DNA of 36,962 nt from Patescibacteria group bacterium (GCA_018826905.1 JAHJYC010000003.1:1-36962); one strand, 5' to 3'. Counted from the stretch's first letter, positions 23,754-30,622 are shown. Program-made: numbers and translations. The notes: generated by a model not told the origin, from the sequence alone.

Positions 23754-24914
23754 TTGTATTCTGAAGAACGACTGAAGATCCCTGTTCCCCCCCCTATAAC
23801 GTACTACCCTGATCACTCTTCGTCCGCACCTGTGCTTTCGGACAAGACTACATACTGGATTCCTGGCGCTGTAATCGCCGCAAGCCTCCTTCTGGGGATA
23901 GGAATCATGCTGATGCCCCGCATTGCGGAAGCATTCTGGCCATTTTCAATAACTAACGCTCAGGGAGTGTCTGACTCCATAGTGCACGACAGCAGTATCC
24001 GCCTTTTGCAGGCTGCAACAAACTCAGATCCTAACCCTGCCAAGGGCAAGGGTGGTATTGCAACAACTGAGGGATCAGCACTTATCGCATACGCTGGCCC
24101 AGCAGGAACTATCGCCGATGTAGACCGTAGCGGCTCAGGGGGACGTATTTCTACCTATATTGTTCGTGAGGGAGATTCCCTTTCTGGTATCGCAGATATG
24201 TTTGACGTCTCCATAAATACTATTATGTGGGCGAATAACATTTCAAAGAATGGGCTTAAGCCAGGAATGAACCTCATCATACTTCCGGTGTCAGGAGTTC
24301 GTCACACTGTTTCTAAGGGAGAAACACTCGCTTCTCTTGCTAAGAAATATGGATCAGACAGCGACGAGATTGCTACGTATAACGGCCTAGACAGTGGTGC
24401 AGGACTTACCGTAGGAGCTGTGGTTATTATTCCTGGAGGAGAACTTGCTGCGGCACCGGCGCCAAAGGCGAAGGCTGTTGCGAAGAAAACCACAACTGCA
24501 AGCATTAAAACAGGAGGAAGTATGGGCGCAGTGCTTCCTACCGGAGACACAACTCGTGCTGCTTCTTCTGGGTTTGCAAACCCTGTCCCTGGAGGCCGAC
24601 TTTCACAGGGAGTGCACGGTTGGAACGGTGTAGACCTCGCTGCCCCTGCTGGAAGCCCTATTTACGCTGCTGCTGCAGGAACGGTTATTGTGTCTCGTGC
24701 GAGCGGATGGAACGGAGGTTACGGAAACTATGTTGTTATTGACCATGGCAACGGTGTGCAGACTCTCTACTCACACATGAGCACAGATACTGTATCTGTT
24801 GGGCAGTCGGTCTCTCGCGGTGAACCTATTGGTACCGTTGGAAAGACCGGACAAGCAACCGGGTACCACCTCCACTTTGAGGTACGCGGAGCGAAGAATC
24901 CCTTCGGTTCATAA
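23754..24914 (+). CDS. Membrane-anchored LysM-M23 peptidoglycan hydrolase
   Basis: This 386-residue protein is a zinc metallo-endopeptidase predicted to cut peptidoglycan cross-bridges. It has a cytoplasmic N-terminus, a transmembrane helix (about 35-55), two LysM wall-binding repeats (about 134-178 and 182-227, YIVREGDSLSGIADMF and HTVSKGETLASLAKKYG), a Lys/Ala/Thr linker, and an M23 domain (282-386). In the M23 domain the zinc ligands are H288, D294 and H374, with H341 and H372 as catalytic histidines (HGWNGVDLAAP, YSHMS, YHLHFEV). The only start available after an in-frame TAA is TTG 23754 without a clear ribosome-binding site. A hydrolase is often part of secretion loci, and this one lies 3 kb from the T4SS-like operon, but it has its own promoter and the opposite strand. 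Confidence 0.9.
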   Translation: MYSEERLKIPVPPPITYYPDHSSSAPVLSDKTTYWIPGAVIAASLLLGIGIMLMPRIAEAFWPFSITNAQGVSDSIVHDSSIRLLQAATNSDPNPAKGKGGIATTEGSALIAYAGPAGTIADVDRSGSGGRISTYIVREGDSLSGIADMFDVSINTIMWANNISKNGLKPGMNLIILPVSGVRHTVSKGETLASLAKKYGSDSDEIATYNGLDSGAGLTVGAVVIIPGGELAAAPAPKAKAVAKKTTTASIKTGGSMGAVLPTGDTTRAASSGFANPVPGGRLSQGVHGWNGVDLAAPAGSPIYAAAAGTVIVSRASGWNGGYGNYVVIDHGNGVQTLYSHMSTDTVSVGQSVSRGEPIGTVGKTGQATGYHLHFEVRGAKNPFGS

Positions 24915-24947
24915 AGAAAAGCCCCGCATCATGCGGGGCTTTTCTTT
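24913..24947. terminator. Bidirectional terminator after the M23 gene
   Basis: AAAGAAAAGCCCCGCA and TGCGGGGCTTTTCTTT pair perfectly (16 bp) around a TCA loop. The design, with A/T tracts in the stem base and the stop codon within it, is nearly the same as the terminator at 8832-8865. It also serves the convergent TraR-like gene. Confidence 0.9.
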
Positions 24948-24960
24948 AGTACGAGATAGC

Positions 24961-25314
24961 TTATGCGTTTATGTGTGTCTTACACGTGCGTGCTGCAGGA
25001 TCAGCTTCAAGACGTGCTTCCTCAATAGGCTCTCCAGTAACAGCACAGGTGCCATAGGTACCGTTCTCAATACGAGTGAGCGCAGCGAGTACTTCGTTAT
25101 AGCGAATCTCAAGGTCTTTAAGTATTGCTGTGTTGTCCTCGTAATGTGAGATAAGGTCAGCAGCGTCATTGCGATCAGCCTCCTGCCCTGTTTCTTGAGG
25201 AAGTGCTTCCCAGTCGTTTGGGTTCTCTGGGTTACGACGGCCAATAGTCTGAAGCTCTGCTTCAAGTGTTGCCTTCTCTTCAGTAAGGCGGGCGAGGAAA
25301 TGATCGGTATTCAT
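24961..25314 (-). CDS. TraR/DksA-like protein with incomplete zinc finger
   Basis: This 117-residue protein has the DksA/TraR plan: an N-terminal coiled coil (about 5-30), an acidic segment (NDAADLISHYEDN), a second helix (LKDLEIRYNEVLAALTRIENG) and a C-terminal zinc-finger-like block YGTCAVTGEPIEEARLEADP followed by ARTCKTHI. Family members bind RNA polymerase through the secondary channel and modulate initiation. Two of the four usual zinc Cys are missing (the second of the first CxxC is replaced, and the last is His), so zinc binding is doubtful, although Cys2/His remains. It is convergent with the M23 gene and has its own extended -10. Confidence 0.85.
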   Translation of the reverse strand: MNTDHFLARLTEEKATLEAELQTIGRRNPENPNDWEALPQETGQEADRNDAADLISHYEDNTAILKDLEIRYNEVLAALTRIENGTYGTCAVTGEPIEEARLEADPAARTCKTHINA

Positions 25315-25321
25315 GGCGCGT

Positions 25322-25330
25322 ACTGTAGCA
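25322..25330 (-). promoter_or_regulatory. Extended -10 of the TraR/DksA-like gene
   Basis: TGC-TACAGT on the minus strand ends 7 nt before ATG 25314, implying a leaderless or near-leaderless mRNA. Confidence 0.5.
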
Positions 25331-25344
25331 CAGTTTTGTGGCTT

Positions 25345-26790
25345 CTAGGAAGCAGGCTTTAGTCGCTCAAGAAGTATTTGGAATGCTGCTTCGTCTCTCG
25401 CAATAATAAGGGTTTGTTTGTTTACGTATCCGTACAATACAAGCGTCTTTCCGTTTGTGTCTTTAAGAACACGCACATCATAGTTTGCGATAATAGCGTC
25501 ACTGAAACGTGTGAGAGGAATACCCTGCTCTATTACGGTAGCTGTGCTGGTGGCGGTCGTTGGAGTGCTTGAGGCAGTGGTAGTTGCAACTGGAGCTGCA
25601 GCACCTATTTCAACAGGATAGAGCGGGTACAGTAGTGAAAGTTCTTTTTGTAAGAGCGGCTCCCAGGTAAGCATTCCTGCATACGTGCGCTCGTATGAAT
25701 CAACACGAAGTGCAAAGAAGGCACGTGTCTCAGATCCTGCGTGGACTACTCCTACGGTGCTCTCTCCTCCAATGTTTCTAAGTAATATGTCGGGCGCGCC
25801 GAGTTCAAGGGCACGGATGAACACACTTCCCGAAGCGGGCCGTGTCTCTGTCTCCCCTTCTGTGTTTACGGCGCTTTCCCTCACATAGGTAACCAGTACA
25901 TTTCCCGGGACGAGAGTGCTGTTTGCAGTTTCAGCGAGTGCGCTCATAAGTTCTGGTCCAGATCCTGAAAGTTGTTTGTACTCGTCAGCAAAAACTATAG
26001 ACGGCACAACAAGTGCAGCGACGGGAGTGTTACGCGCAGTCATTACAAAGTGGTAGGTGGCGTATATGCCTCCCCCGGCAAGCATAAGAAGAAGTACGCC
26101 TGAGGCAATGACAACCACCATCCGCTTCCCGGTCTTTTCAGGCGCGAGTGCTTTTGGAACAGGGAGTGGTGCAGCATCCTGTTGAGCAGCAAGAACAGAA
26201 AATGTATTCGCCTGTTTCGTATCTATGCGATCTGCGAAGTCACTCTTAAATGTATGGATATTTTCTACAGCTTTCGGTGAAGCTTCAGGCACTTGCTCCT
26301 TGGTAACTGGAGGAATCCTTTCAGGGGTAGGCTCAGCTAGTGGAGCGAATGCGGGAGTTGGTGCAGGGATATCTGGCCATTCTGACTTCGCTTCCGAAGG
26401 AAGCGGTGCGGGCGCTGGGTACTTCTGAACATTCATCTCGGCGTTCTCGCTTACTTTTTTGCGTAGACGCGCAAGTACTTCTTCTCGCTCAACGTCTGTT
26501 TGTACAGGCGGTGCTGGCTCCTCAGGAGTAACTGGCTTCGCTTCAGTTATTGCTGCAGCCTCTTCTATTGTGGGGAGTTCAACAGTTTCTTGCGGGACTT
26601 CTTTCGGCATTGGTTTGCTCCAGAAAGATTCTCCGGGTTCAGGAAGAACAACTTTTGGAGTGGGTTCTTTTGTTTGAGGTGACGAAGGAGTGTTCCCTGC
26701 CTGCGCCATGTCCTTTGCCATGGTGCGAATAAACTGAGATTTGTCTACAGAAGAGGTTGGCTGCTGGTCTTTTGGGTCAGTGGTGGCCAT
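25345..26790 (-). CDS. Single-pass membrane protein with long Pro-rich cytoplasmic arm
   Basis: The 481-residue protein has a cytoplasmic Pro/Glu/Ala-rich arm (1-220) with one charged helical block (about 100-118, EREEVLARLRKKV), one transmembrane helix (about 224-245) and a folded extracytoplasmic part (250-481) with a Thr/Ala/Ser-rich linker at about 395-425. The outer part has alternating strands and helices (GNVLVTYVRES, VFIRALELGAPD, ILLRNIGG) but no catalytic motif. The style resembles other CPR envelope proteins of unknown function, and the Pro-rich arm is like that of the 242-residue protein of the secretion locus. It stands alone between two transcription stops. Confidence 0.7.
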   Translation of the reverse strand: MATTDPKDQQPTSSVDKSQFIRTMAKDMAQAGNTPSSPQTKEPTPKVVLPEPGESFWSKPMPKEVPQETVELPTIEEAAAITEAKPVTPEEPAPPVQTDVEREEVLARLRKKVSENAEMNVQKYPAPAPLPSEAKSEWPDIPAPTPAFAPLAEPTPERIPPVTKEQVPEASPKAVENIHTFKSDFADRIDTKQANTFSVLAAQQDAAPLPVPKALAPEKTGKRMVVVIASGVLLLMLAGGGIYATYHFVMTARNTPVAALVVPSIVFADEYKQLSGSGPELMSALAETANSTLVPGNVLVTYVRESAVNTEGETETRPASGSVFIRALELGAPDILLRNIGGESTVGVVHAGSETRAFFALRVDSYERTYAGMLTWEPLLQKELSLLYPLYPVEIGAAAPVATTTASSTPTTATSTATVIEQGIPLTRFSDAIIANYDVRVLKDTNGKTLVLYGYVNKQTLIIARDEAAFQILLERLKPAS

Positions 26791-26802
26791 ATACTTTTAT
26801 AA

Positions 26803-26808
26803 AGTATA
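26803..26808 (-). promoter_or_regulatory. Putative -10 of the 481-residue protein gene (TATACT)
   Basis: TATACT on the minus strand ends 12 nt before ATG 26790. An overlapping TATAAA lies 5 nt before the ATG. Both lie in a small A/T-rich inverted repeat (ATACTT / AAGTAT). Confidence 0.35.
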
Positions 26809-26841
26809 CCTGCTTTAGGAGAAAACATTTGATCTCTATAC

Positions 26842-26879
26842 ACAAAATCCCCGCAGCATAAGGGCTGCGGGGATTTTGT
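26842..26879. terminator. Terminator between the NYN and membrane-protein genes
   Basis: ACAAAATCCCCGCAGC and GCTGCGGGGATTTTGT form a 16-bp perfect stem with a 6-nt loop, again with A/T tracts in the stem base. Both flanking genes are on the minus strand, so it ends the NYN unit. Confidence 0.85.
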
Positions 26880-26886
26880 AACTTCT

Positions 26887-27402
26887 TTATCCGCGATGTC
26901 CGATCATGAATTTCTTTGGGTCGTCACACATATCAGTAAATGCATGTGCAGCTTCTTTTAGTTTTTGTGAAGAAGACTTTCCAAAAGAGATAACTTCCAC
27001 CTGACATCCTTGATTCATATCAAGATACTCAATAAGAGGAACGAAGTCTCCGTCGCCGGTGGCGAGGATAACGGTGTCTAGCTTTGGTGCAAGCTTTACT
27101 GCATCAATCGCAAGACCAACGTCCCAATCTGCCTTTTTTGCGCCGTCTGAGAAGACCTGAAGCCCTTTTACTTTTGTTTCAATACCAATTTTGGTAAGCG
27201 CTTCAAAGAAAGCACTTTCTTCTCCAGAGTCCGTTGAGATAACGTAGGCGATAGCGCGCACAAGAATACGGTCCCCCACTGCTTCTTCAAGCACTTTGGC
27301 GAAGTTTACGCGAGACTTATAAAGGTGTTTGGCGCTGTGGTAGAGGTTCTGTGTATCTATGAAAACTCCTACGCGCTGCGCCGGGTGTTTAATAACCGGC
27401 AT
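26887..27402 (-). CDS. NYN domain (LabA/DUF88-like) putative ribonuclease
   Basis: The NYN domain is a PIN-like, metal-dependent RNase fold. This 171-residue protein has the expected acidic set: VGVFIDTQNL (Asp16, Asn19) near the N-terminus, KADWDVGLAIDAV in the middle and ILATGDGDFVPLIEYL towards the C-terminus. The N-terminal motif and the TGDGDF motif are diagnostic of the LabA/DUF88 group. No extra domain is attached. It lies between rpsO upstream and a terminator downstream, and appears to have its own extended -10. A housekeeping role in RNA turnover is likely, but the substrate is unknown. Confidence 0.88.
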   Translation of the reverse strand: MPVIKHPAQRVGVFIDTQNLYHSAKHLYKSRVNFAKVLEEAVGDRILVRAIAYVISTDSGEESAFFEALTKIGIETKVKGLQVFSDGAKKADWDVGLAIDAVKLAPKLDTVILATGDGDFVPLIEYLDMNQGCQVEVISFGKSSSQKLKEAAHAFTDMCDDPKKFMIGHRG

Positions 27403-27449
27403 ACAATTTTGTGTATTAAAAGTAATGGTGACTCAGAGGAGTCGGTTCT

Positions 27450-27458
27450 ATTCTAACA
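27450..27458 (-). promoter_or_regulatory. Extended -10 of the NYN gene (TGT TAGAAT)
   Basis: TGT-TAGAAT followed by AGAACC lies on the minus strand, giving a leader of about 40 nt before ATG 27402. The core TTAGAATAGAACC recurs in front of the gene at 35460. Confidence 0.4.
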
Positions 27459-27473
27459 TCTGCTTAAAAGGAA

Positions 27474-27497
27474 AATCGCGAGCATGTGCTCGCGATT
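27474..27497 (-). terminator. rpsO terminator
   Basis: AATCGCGAGCA and TGCTCGCGATT pair perfectly with a 2-nt centre. On the minus strand the stem is followed by a T-rich run (ATTTTCCTTTT), so it is a good intrinsic terminator 3 nt after rpsO. Confidence 0.85.
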
Positions 27498-27499
27498 CC

Positions 27500-27766
27500 C
27501 TACTTCTTTAGTCCGAGCTTCTTGACGAGGGTCGTGTAGCGACGCTTGTCATTGCGCTCAAGATAACGAAGGTGCGCACGACGATCTGCAACCATCTGGA
27601 GGAGACCACGGCGTGAATGAAAATCTTTCTTATTCTTCTTCAGGTGTGCCGTAAGCTCCTCAATTTTGCGGCTAAGCACGGCAACCTGGACGCTGACTGA
27701 GCCAGTGTCTGTGTCGTGATGAGCCGCATCTTTGATAACTGCGGTCTTTACGCGTTTCGTAAGCAT
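27500..27766 (-). CDS. rpsO: Small ribosomal subunit protein uS15
   Basis: The 88-residue protein has the uS15 pattern: MLTKRVKTAVIKDAA, then DTGSVSVQVAVLSRKIEELTAHLKKNKKDFHSRRGLLQMVADRR, then the C-terminal LRYLERNDKRRYTTLVKKLGL. I use ATG 27766 because it matches the family length (89) and is preceded by AAGGTG with good spacing; a GTG at 27775 would add three residues. The neighbouring pnp gene often paired with rpsO is absent. A strong terminator follows. Confidence 0.96.
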   Translation of the reverse strand: MLTKRVKTAVIKDAAHHDTDTGSVSVQVAVLSRKIEELTAHLKKNKKDFHSRRGLLQMVADRRAHLRYLERNDKRRYTTLVKKLGLKK

Positions 27767-27773
27767 TGGATGC

Positions 27774-27802
27774 ACCTTACCACACCTTGATTAAAAGCGC
27801 AA
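27774..27802 (-). promoter_or_regulatory. rpsO promoter
   Basis: On the minus strand TTGCGC, a 17-nt spacer and TAAGGT with a TGG extension end 7 nt before ATG 27766. The bases AAGGTG could also be a Shine-Dalgarno for a longer transcript, so the two readings compete. Confidence 0.45.
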
Positions 27803-27821
27803 GTGTTTTCTTATGCGTGCT

Positions 27822-28577
27822 CTATCGCTTGGTGAACCCGTCAAATGCCTTCAGGATCTCAAGAGGAATGGCGAATACAACAGTATTTGACTGGTCTGAG
27901 GAGATATCGTTCATGGACTGCAGGGTGCGCAGATGAAGTGCGCCGGGAACTGCACTAAGGATTTGTGCTGCAGTAGCGACATTTTGAGCTGCGGCCACCT
28001 CCCCTTCTGAATTAATGATAACGGCACGCTTCTCGCGCTCTGCCTCAGCTTGTTTTGCTATTGTGCGCTCCATGTCTCCAGGAAGACTAACGTCCTTAAG
28101 CTCCACATTTTGTACTTTAAGTCCCCAATTATCAGTTTCTTCGTCAACAATTGCCCGGATGCGATCTGCAATGCTGTCTCTACTTGAGAGAAGCTCATCT
28201 AGAGTCACTTCTCCAACGATATTGCGCATAGTGGTCTGTGCGTACTGCGAAATGGCGTAACGGAAGTCTTCCACAACGATAATGGCCTTTTCAGCGTCTG
28301 CCACGTTGTAGTAAATAACTGCATTTACACGAACAGGCACATTGTCACGCGTGATTGCGTTTTGGTCAGGCACATCAACTGCTTTTGTGCGCATATCAAC
28401 TTTTTGGAAGCCCTGAAATACAGGAATAATTATGCGCCAACCGGGCTCCATAATTCCTGAGAAACGACCCATGGTGAAGCGAACCCCCCGCTCATATTGG
28501 TTAACCTGCTTAATAAGCGCAGCAAGGATAGCGATAAAGACGGGTGAGAGAACCAAGAGAGCAAAGAGTGTATCCAT
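27822..28577 (-). CDS. SPFH-domain slipin/stomatin-like protein
   Basis: This 251-residue protein has an N-terminal membrane segment (about 3-22), then the SPFH core: NQYERGVRFTMGRFSGIMEPGW, VDVPDQNAITRDNVPVRVNAVIYYNV and FRYAISQYAQTTMRNIVGEVTLDELLSSRD. A C-terminal helical segment rich in Glu/Ala (EAEREKRAVIINSEGE) follows, as in stomatins. Such proteins form large membrane-associated cages or microdomains. No NfeD partner gene is seen nearby, and the divergent neighbour is xerC/D-like. Assignment to slipins is firm; function in this cell is not known. Confidence 0.93.
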   Translation of the reverse strand: MDTLFALLVLSPVFIAILAALIKQVNQYERGVRFTMGRFSGIMEPGWRIIIPVFQGFQKVDMRTKAVDVPDQNAITRDNVPVRVNAVIYYNVADAEKAIIVVEDFRYAISQYAQTTMRNIVGEVTLDELLSSRDSIADRIRAIVDEETDNWGLKVQNVELKDVSLPGDMERTIAKQAEAEREKRAVIINSEGEVAAAQNVATAAQILSAVPGALHLRTLQSMNDISSDQSNTVVFAIPLEILKAFDGFTKR

Positions 28578-28585
28578 AGAGGATT

Positions 28586-28591
28586 AGTATA
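28586..28591 (-). promoter_or_regulatory. -10 of the slipin gene (TATACT)
   Basis: TATACT on the minus strand ends 8 nt before ATG 28577. A GCGCATGCGC palindrome (28592-28601) directly abuts it upstream. Confidence 0.5.
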
Positions 28592-28634
28592 GCGCATGCG
28601 CCTGTGGCACAGGTGAACTGCGCACAATATTGTG
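28592..28634. repeat. Three palindromes in the divergent slipin/xer control region
   Basis: GCGCATGCGC (28592-28601), CCTGTG-G-CACAGG (28601-28613) and CACAATATTGTG (28623-28634) lie one after another between the two divergent -10 boxes. They may be operator sites for a shared regulator. Short palindromes are common by chance, so this is tentative. Confidence 0.4.
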
Positions 28635-28635
28635 G

Positions 28636-28644
28636 TGCTACACT
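28636..28644 (+). promoter_or_regulatory. Extended -10 of the Xer recombinase gene
   Basis: TGC-TACACT ends 6 nt before ATG 28651, placing the transcription start on the A of the ATG. This supports ATG 28651 over a start at 28666, although GAGGA directly precedes the latter. Confidence 0.5.
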
Positions 28645-28650
28645 CTGTCT

Positions 28651-29568
28651 ATGGACGCACGAGGAATGAAGCGAGAATTTCTTGAATATATTGAGATTGA
28701 GCGCGGTCGTGCAGTGAAGACTGTTGAGAATTACGACCATTACCTGAATCGTTTCTTTGATCATGCGAATATCACGGACACCTCTGAGATAACTGAAGAG
28801 CGAATTCGTGAGTTTAGGCTTTGGCTGAACCGTCAGCCTGGCACAAATAGTGACTCAATGAAGCGTCGTACGCAGAACTACTACCTCATCGCATTGCGTG
28901 CCTTCCTTAAATATCTGAGGAAGCGAGGCATAGAGAGCTTGGCGCCAGAGAAGATTGAGCTCGCAAAGCTCCCGGAGCGTCATATTGGCCTTATTTCAAG
29001 CGCTGAACTGGAAAGGCTCATACAAGCCCCAGCTGACGCACTCAAAAAGGAATCCGATCCTGAAAAGCAACTCCCCTATCTACGAGACACTGCAATATTG
29101 GAGCTCCTCTTTTCTACGGGGCTTCGTGTTTCAGAGTTGTGCGCACTCAATACCGATTTAGATCTTTCTAGAGATGATGTGTCTGTGCGCGGGAAGGGAG
29201 AGAAGGTCCGTGTTGTGTTTCTGTCCCCTGCCGCAAAGGAAGCTGTCCGCACCTATATAAAAGCCCGTAAAGACATGGACCCTGCCCTTTTTGTTGATGG
29301 ACGGCCCAATAAGCTACACCGTATTACTCCACGTGATATACAAAGACACATAAAGAAATACGCCACCATGGCAGGGATTACGAATAAAGTCAGTCCGCAC
29401 ACCCTCCGGCACGTATTTGCTACTGATTTACTTACTAACGGTGCTGATTTACGTAGCGTCCAGGCTCTCTTAGGACACTCAAGCATTACAACGACGCAGA
29501 TCTACACACACGTTACAGATGCACATCTTAGGGACGTACATAAGAAGTTTCATTCAAAAGGGCGTTGA
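28651..29568 (+). CDS. XerC/XerD-type tyrosine recombinase
   Basis: The 305-residue protein has an N-terminal SAM-like core-binding domain (FLEYIEIERGRAVKTVENY) and a C-terminal catalytic domain with all tyrosine-recombinase residues: R159 (STGLRVSEL), Lys in GKGEKVR (about 182-185), H250-x-x-R253 (HTLRHVFAT), H276 (LLGHSSI) and the nucleophile Y285 (TQIYTHV). Length and layout match XerC/XerD/XerH, which resolve chromosome dimers at dif. No adjacent inverted repeats or cargo suggest an integron or phage integrase. The start at 28651 follows from the promoter; a start at 28666 is possible. The dif site was not found here. Confidence 0.92.
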   Translation: MDARGMKREFLEYIEIERGRAVKTVENYDHYLNRFFDHANITDTSEITEERIREFRLWLNRQPGTNSDSMKRRTQNYYLIALRAFLKYLRKRGIESLAPEKIELAKLPERHIGLISSAELERLIQAPADALKKESDPEKQLPYLRDTAILELLFSTGLRVSELCALNTDLDLSRDDVSVRGKGEKVRVVFLSPAAKEAVRTYIKARKDMDPALFVDGRPNKLHRITPRDIQRHIKKYATMAGITNKVSPHTLRHVFATDLLTNGADLRSVQALLGHSSITTTQIYTHVTDAHLRDVHKKFHSKGR

Positions 29569-29607
29569 GTGTGGTATGGTCTTCTCGGACCATTTGGGAG
29601 AAAGTTC

Positions 29608-29766
29608 ATGGTCAGTCCAGAAACGCCTGCACCGCCTCTTTCTGAGGAGATGCAGCGCGCAACAGACGTTGAGTGCGTCGTAGAGCGGCCCTCTCGCAAG
29701 TTCAAGCAGCGAGAAGCCACTCAGCTCACAAGACGACTACTCCAAGACCCCGATCCTCAGCAATGA
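29608..29766 (+). CDS. Small protein of unknown function (52 aa)
   Basis: ATG 29608 is preceded by GGGAG at a good spacing (catttGGGAGaaagttc), and the stop codon TGA is embedded in a strong terminator, so this is a credible independent gene. The sequence begins MVSPETPAPPLSEEMQ and ends with a basic/polar helix (RKFKQREATQLTRRLLQ). It has no signal peptide, no membrane helix and a single Cys. It might be a small nucleic-acid or protein-binding factor. No family was recognised. Confidence 0.55.
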   Translation: MVSPETPAPPLSEEMQRATDVECVVERPSRKFKQREATQLTRRLLQDPDPQQ

Positions 29767-29779
29767 GGATCTTTTATTT
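29752..29779 (+). terminator. Terminator overlapping the stop codon of the 52-residue gene
   Basis: GATCCTCA and TGAGGATC pair around a GCAA tetraloop and are followed by TTTTATTT. It is a complete intrinsic terminator; the TGA stop codon is part of the 3' arm. Confidence 0.85.
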
Positions 29780-29787
29780 GGTAAACT
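29779..29787 (+). promoter_or_regulatory. Extended -10 of xth (TGG TAAACT)
   Basis: TGG-TAAACT ends 6 nt before ATG 29794, so the xth mRNA should be leaderless. It begins within the last base of the preceding terminator. Confidence 0.5.
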
Positions 29788-29793
29788 GTGCTC

Positions 29794-30558
29794 ATGAAAA
29801 TCGTCTCTTGGAACGTAAATGGTTTGCGCTCAGTACATAGAAATGGAGACTGGCTCCCCTTTCTAAAGGGTGTAAAGCCAGACATATTCTGTCTGCAGGA
29901 GGTGAAGGCAGAACCAGATCAGCTTCCTGATGAAGTGCGTGAGCCTGCAGGGTATTCATCATTCTTCGCCCCATGCCAGATTAAGAAGGGGTATAGCGGT
30001 GTCGCATTGTATTCAAAGATAGAGCCCCTCTCAGTTATTTACGGTATGGGAATACCTGAATTTGATCAAGAAGGCCGATTAATTGGCGCAGAATATGAGG
30101 ATTTTTGGCTTTTGAATATTTATTTCCCTAACGGAGGGAAAGGCCCAGAGCGTTTAGATTTTAAGCTTCGGTATTACGATGAATTTTTAGCATTCGCTGA
30201 AAAACTTAGGAAGGATAAGCCAGTTATTTTTTGTGGTGATGTGAATACTGCTCATGAGGCCATAGATTTGGCCCGTCCAGACGCAAACAAAAACACTACG
30301 GGATTCCTGCCTGAGGAACGGGCATGGGTAGATGAGGTTATAAACCTTGGCTATGTAGATGTCTGGCGTCAAAAGAACCCTAATAGGACTGAGGTATATA
30401 CGTACTGGGATCAGTTCACTCGTGCGCGCGATAGAAATGTTGGATGGAGAATTGATTATTTCTTCGTCTCACAAGAGTTTCTGCCTAGAGTAAAAAAGGC
30501 AGATATCCACAGTACTATTTTCGGGTCAGACCACTGCCCTCTTTCAATAACACTCTAA
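29794..30558 (+). CDS. xth: Exodeoxyribonuclease III (AP endonuclease)
   Basis: ExoIII-type AP endonuclease of base excision repair (254 aa). I use ATG 29794, giving the family start MKIVSWNVNGLR; a GTG two codons earlier would add two residues and lies right after the -10. Active-site blocks are visible in order: WNVNGLR (Asn), FCLQEVKAE (metal-binding Glu), GYSGVALYSK, LLNIYFPNGGKG, IFCGDVNTAH (Asp/Asn), WRIDYFFVS, and FGSDHCPLSI (Asp-His). The length and motif spacing are typical. A structured region follows directly after the stop codon. Confidence 0.96.
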   Translation: MKIVSWNVNGLRSVHRNGDWLPFLKGVKPDIFCLQEVKAEPDQLPDEVREPAGYSSFFAPCQIKKGYSGVALYSKIEPLSVIYGMGIPEFDQEGRLIGAEYEDFWLLNIYFPNGGKGPERLDFKLRYYDEFLAFAEKLRKDKPVIFCGDVNTAHEAIDLARPDANKNTTGFLPEERAWVDEVINLGYVDVWRQKNPNRTEVYTYWDQFTRARDRNVGWRIDYFFVSQEFLPRVKKADIHSTIFGSDHCPLSITL

Positions 30559-30587
30559 AGGACACGATATCCACATGAGTGTCCTTT
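30557..30587 (+). terminator. Hairpin at the xth 3' end
   Basis: AAAGGACAC (overlapping the stop codon) pairs with GTGTCCTTT at 30579-30587 across a 13-nt loop. A second GTGTCCTTT at 30591-30599 can replace the first as partner, so two alternative folds exist. No long T-tract follows. Confidence 0.5.
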
Positions 30588-30612
30588 ACTGTGTCCTTTA
30601 TAAGGATATAGT
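30585..30612 (+). promoter_or_regulatory. Promoter for a candidate non-coding RNA
   Basis: TTTACT (30585-30590), a 16-nt spacer and TATAGT (30607-30612) match the sigma-70 pattern at 4/6 and 5/6. Transcription would begin near 30619. No gene follows on this strand before a terminator-like stem at 30809-30886. Confidence 0.4.
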
Positions 30613-30622
30613 TATAAAGGAC
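30593..30622 (+). repeat. 11-bp inverted repeat in the xth-cca gap
   Basis: GTCCTTTATAA and TTATAAAGGAC pair perfectly around GGATATAG. It overlaps the -10 of the putative RNA promoter and shares the AAAGGAC/GTCCTTT element with the xth 3' hairpin. Confidence 0.6.
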
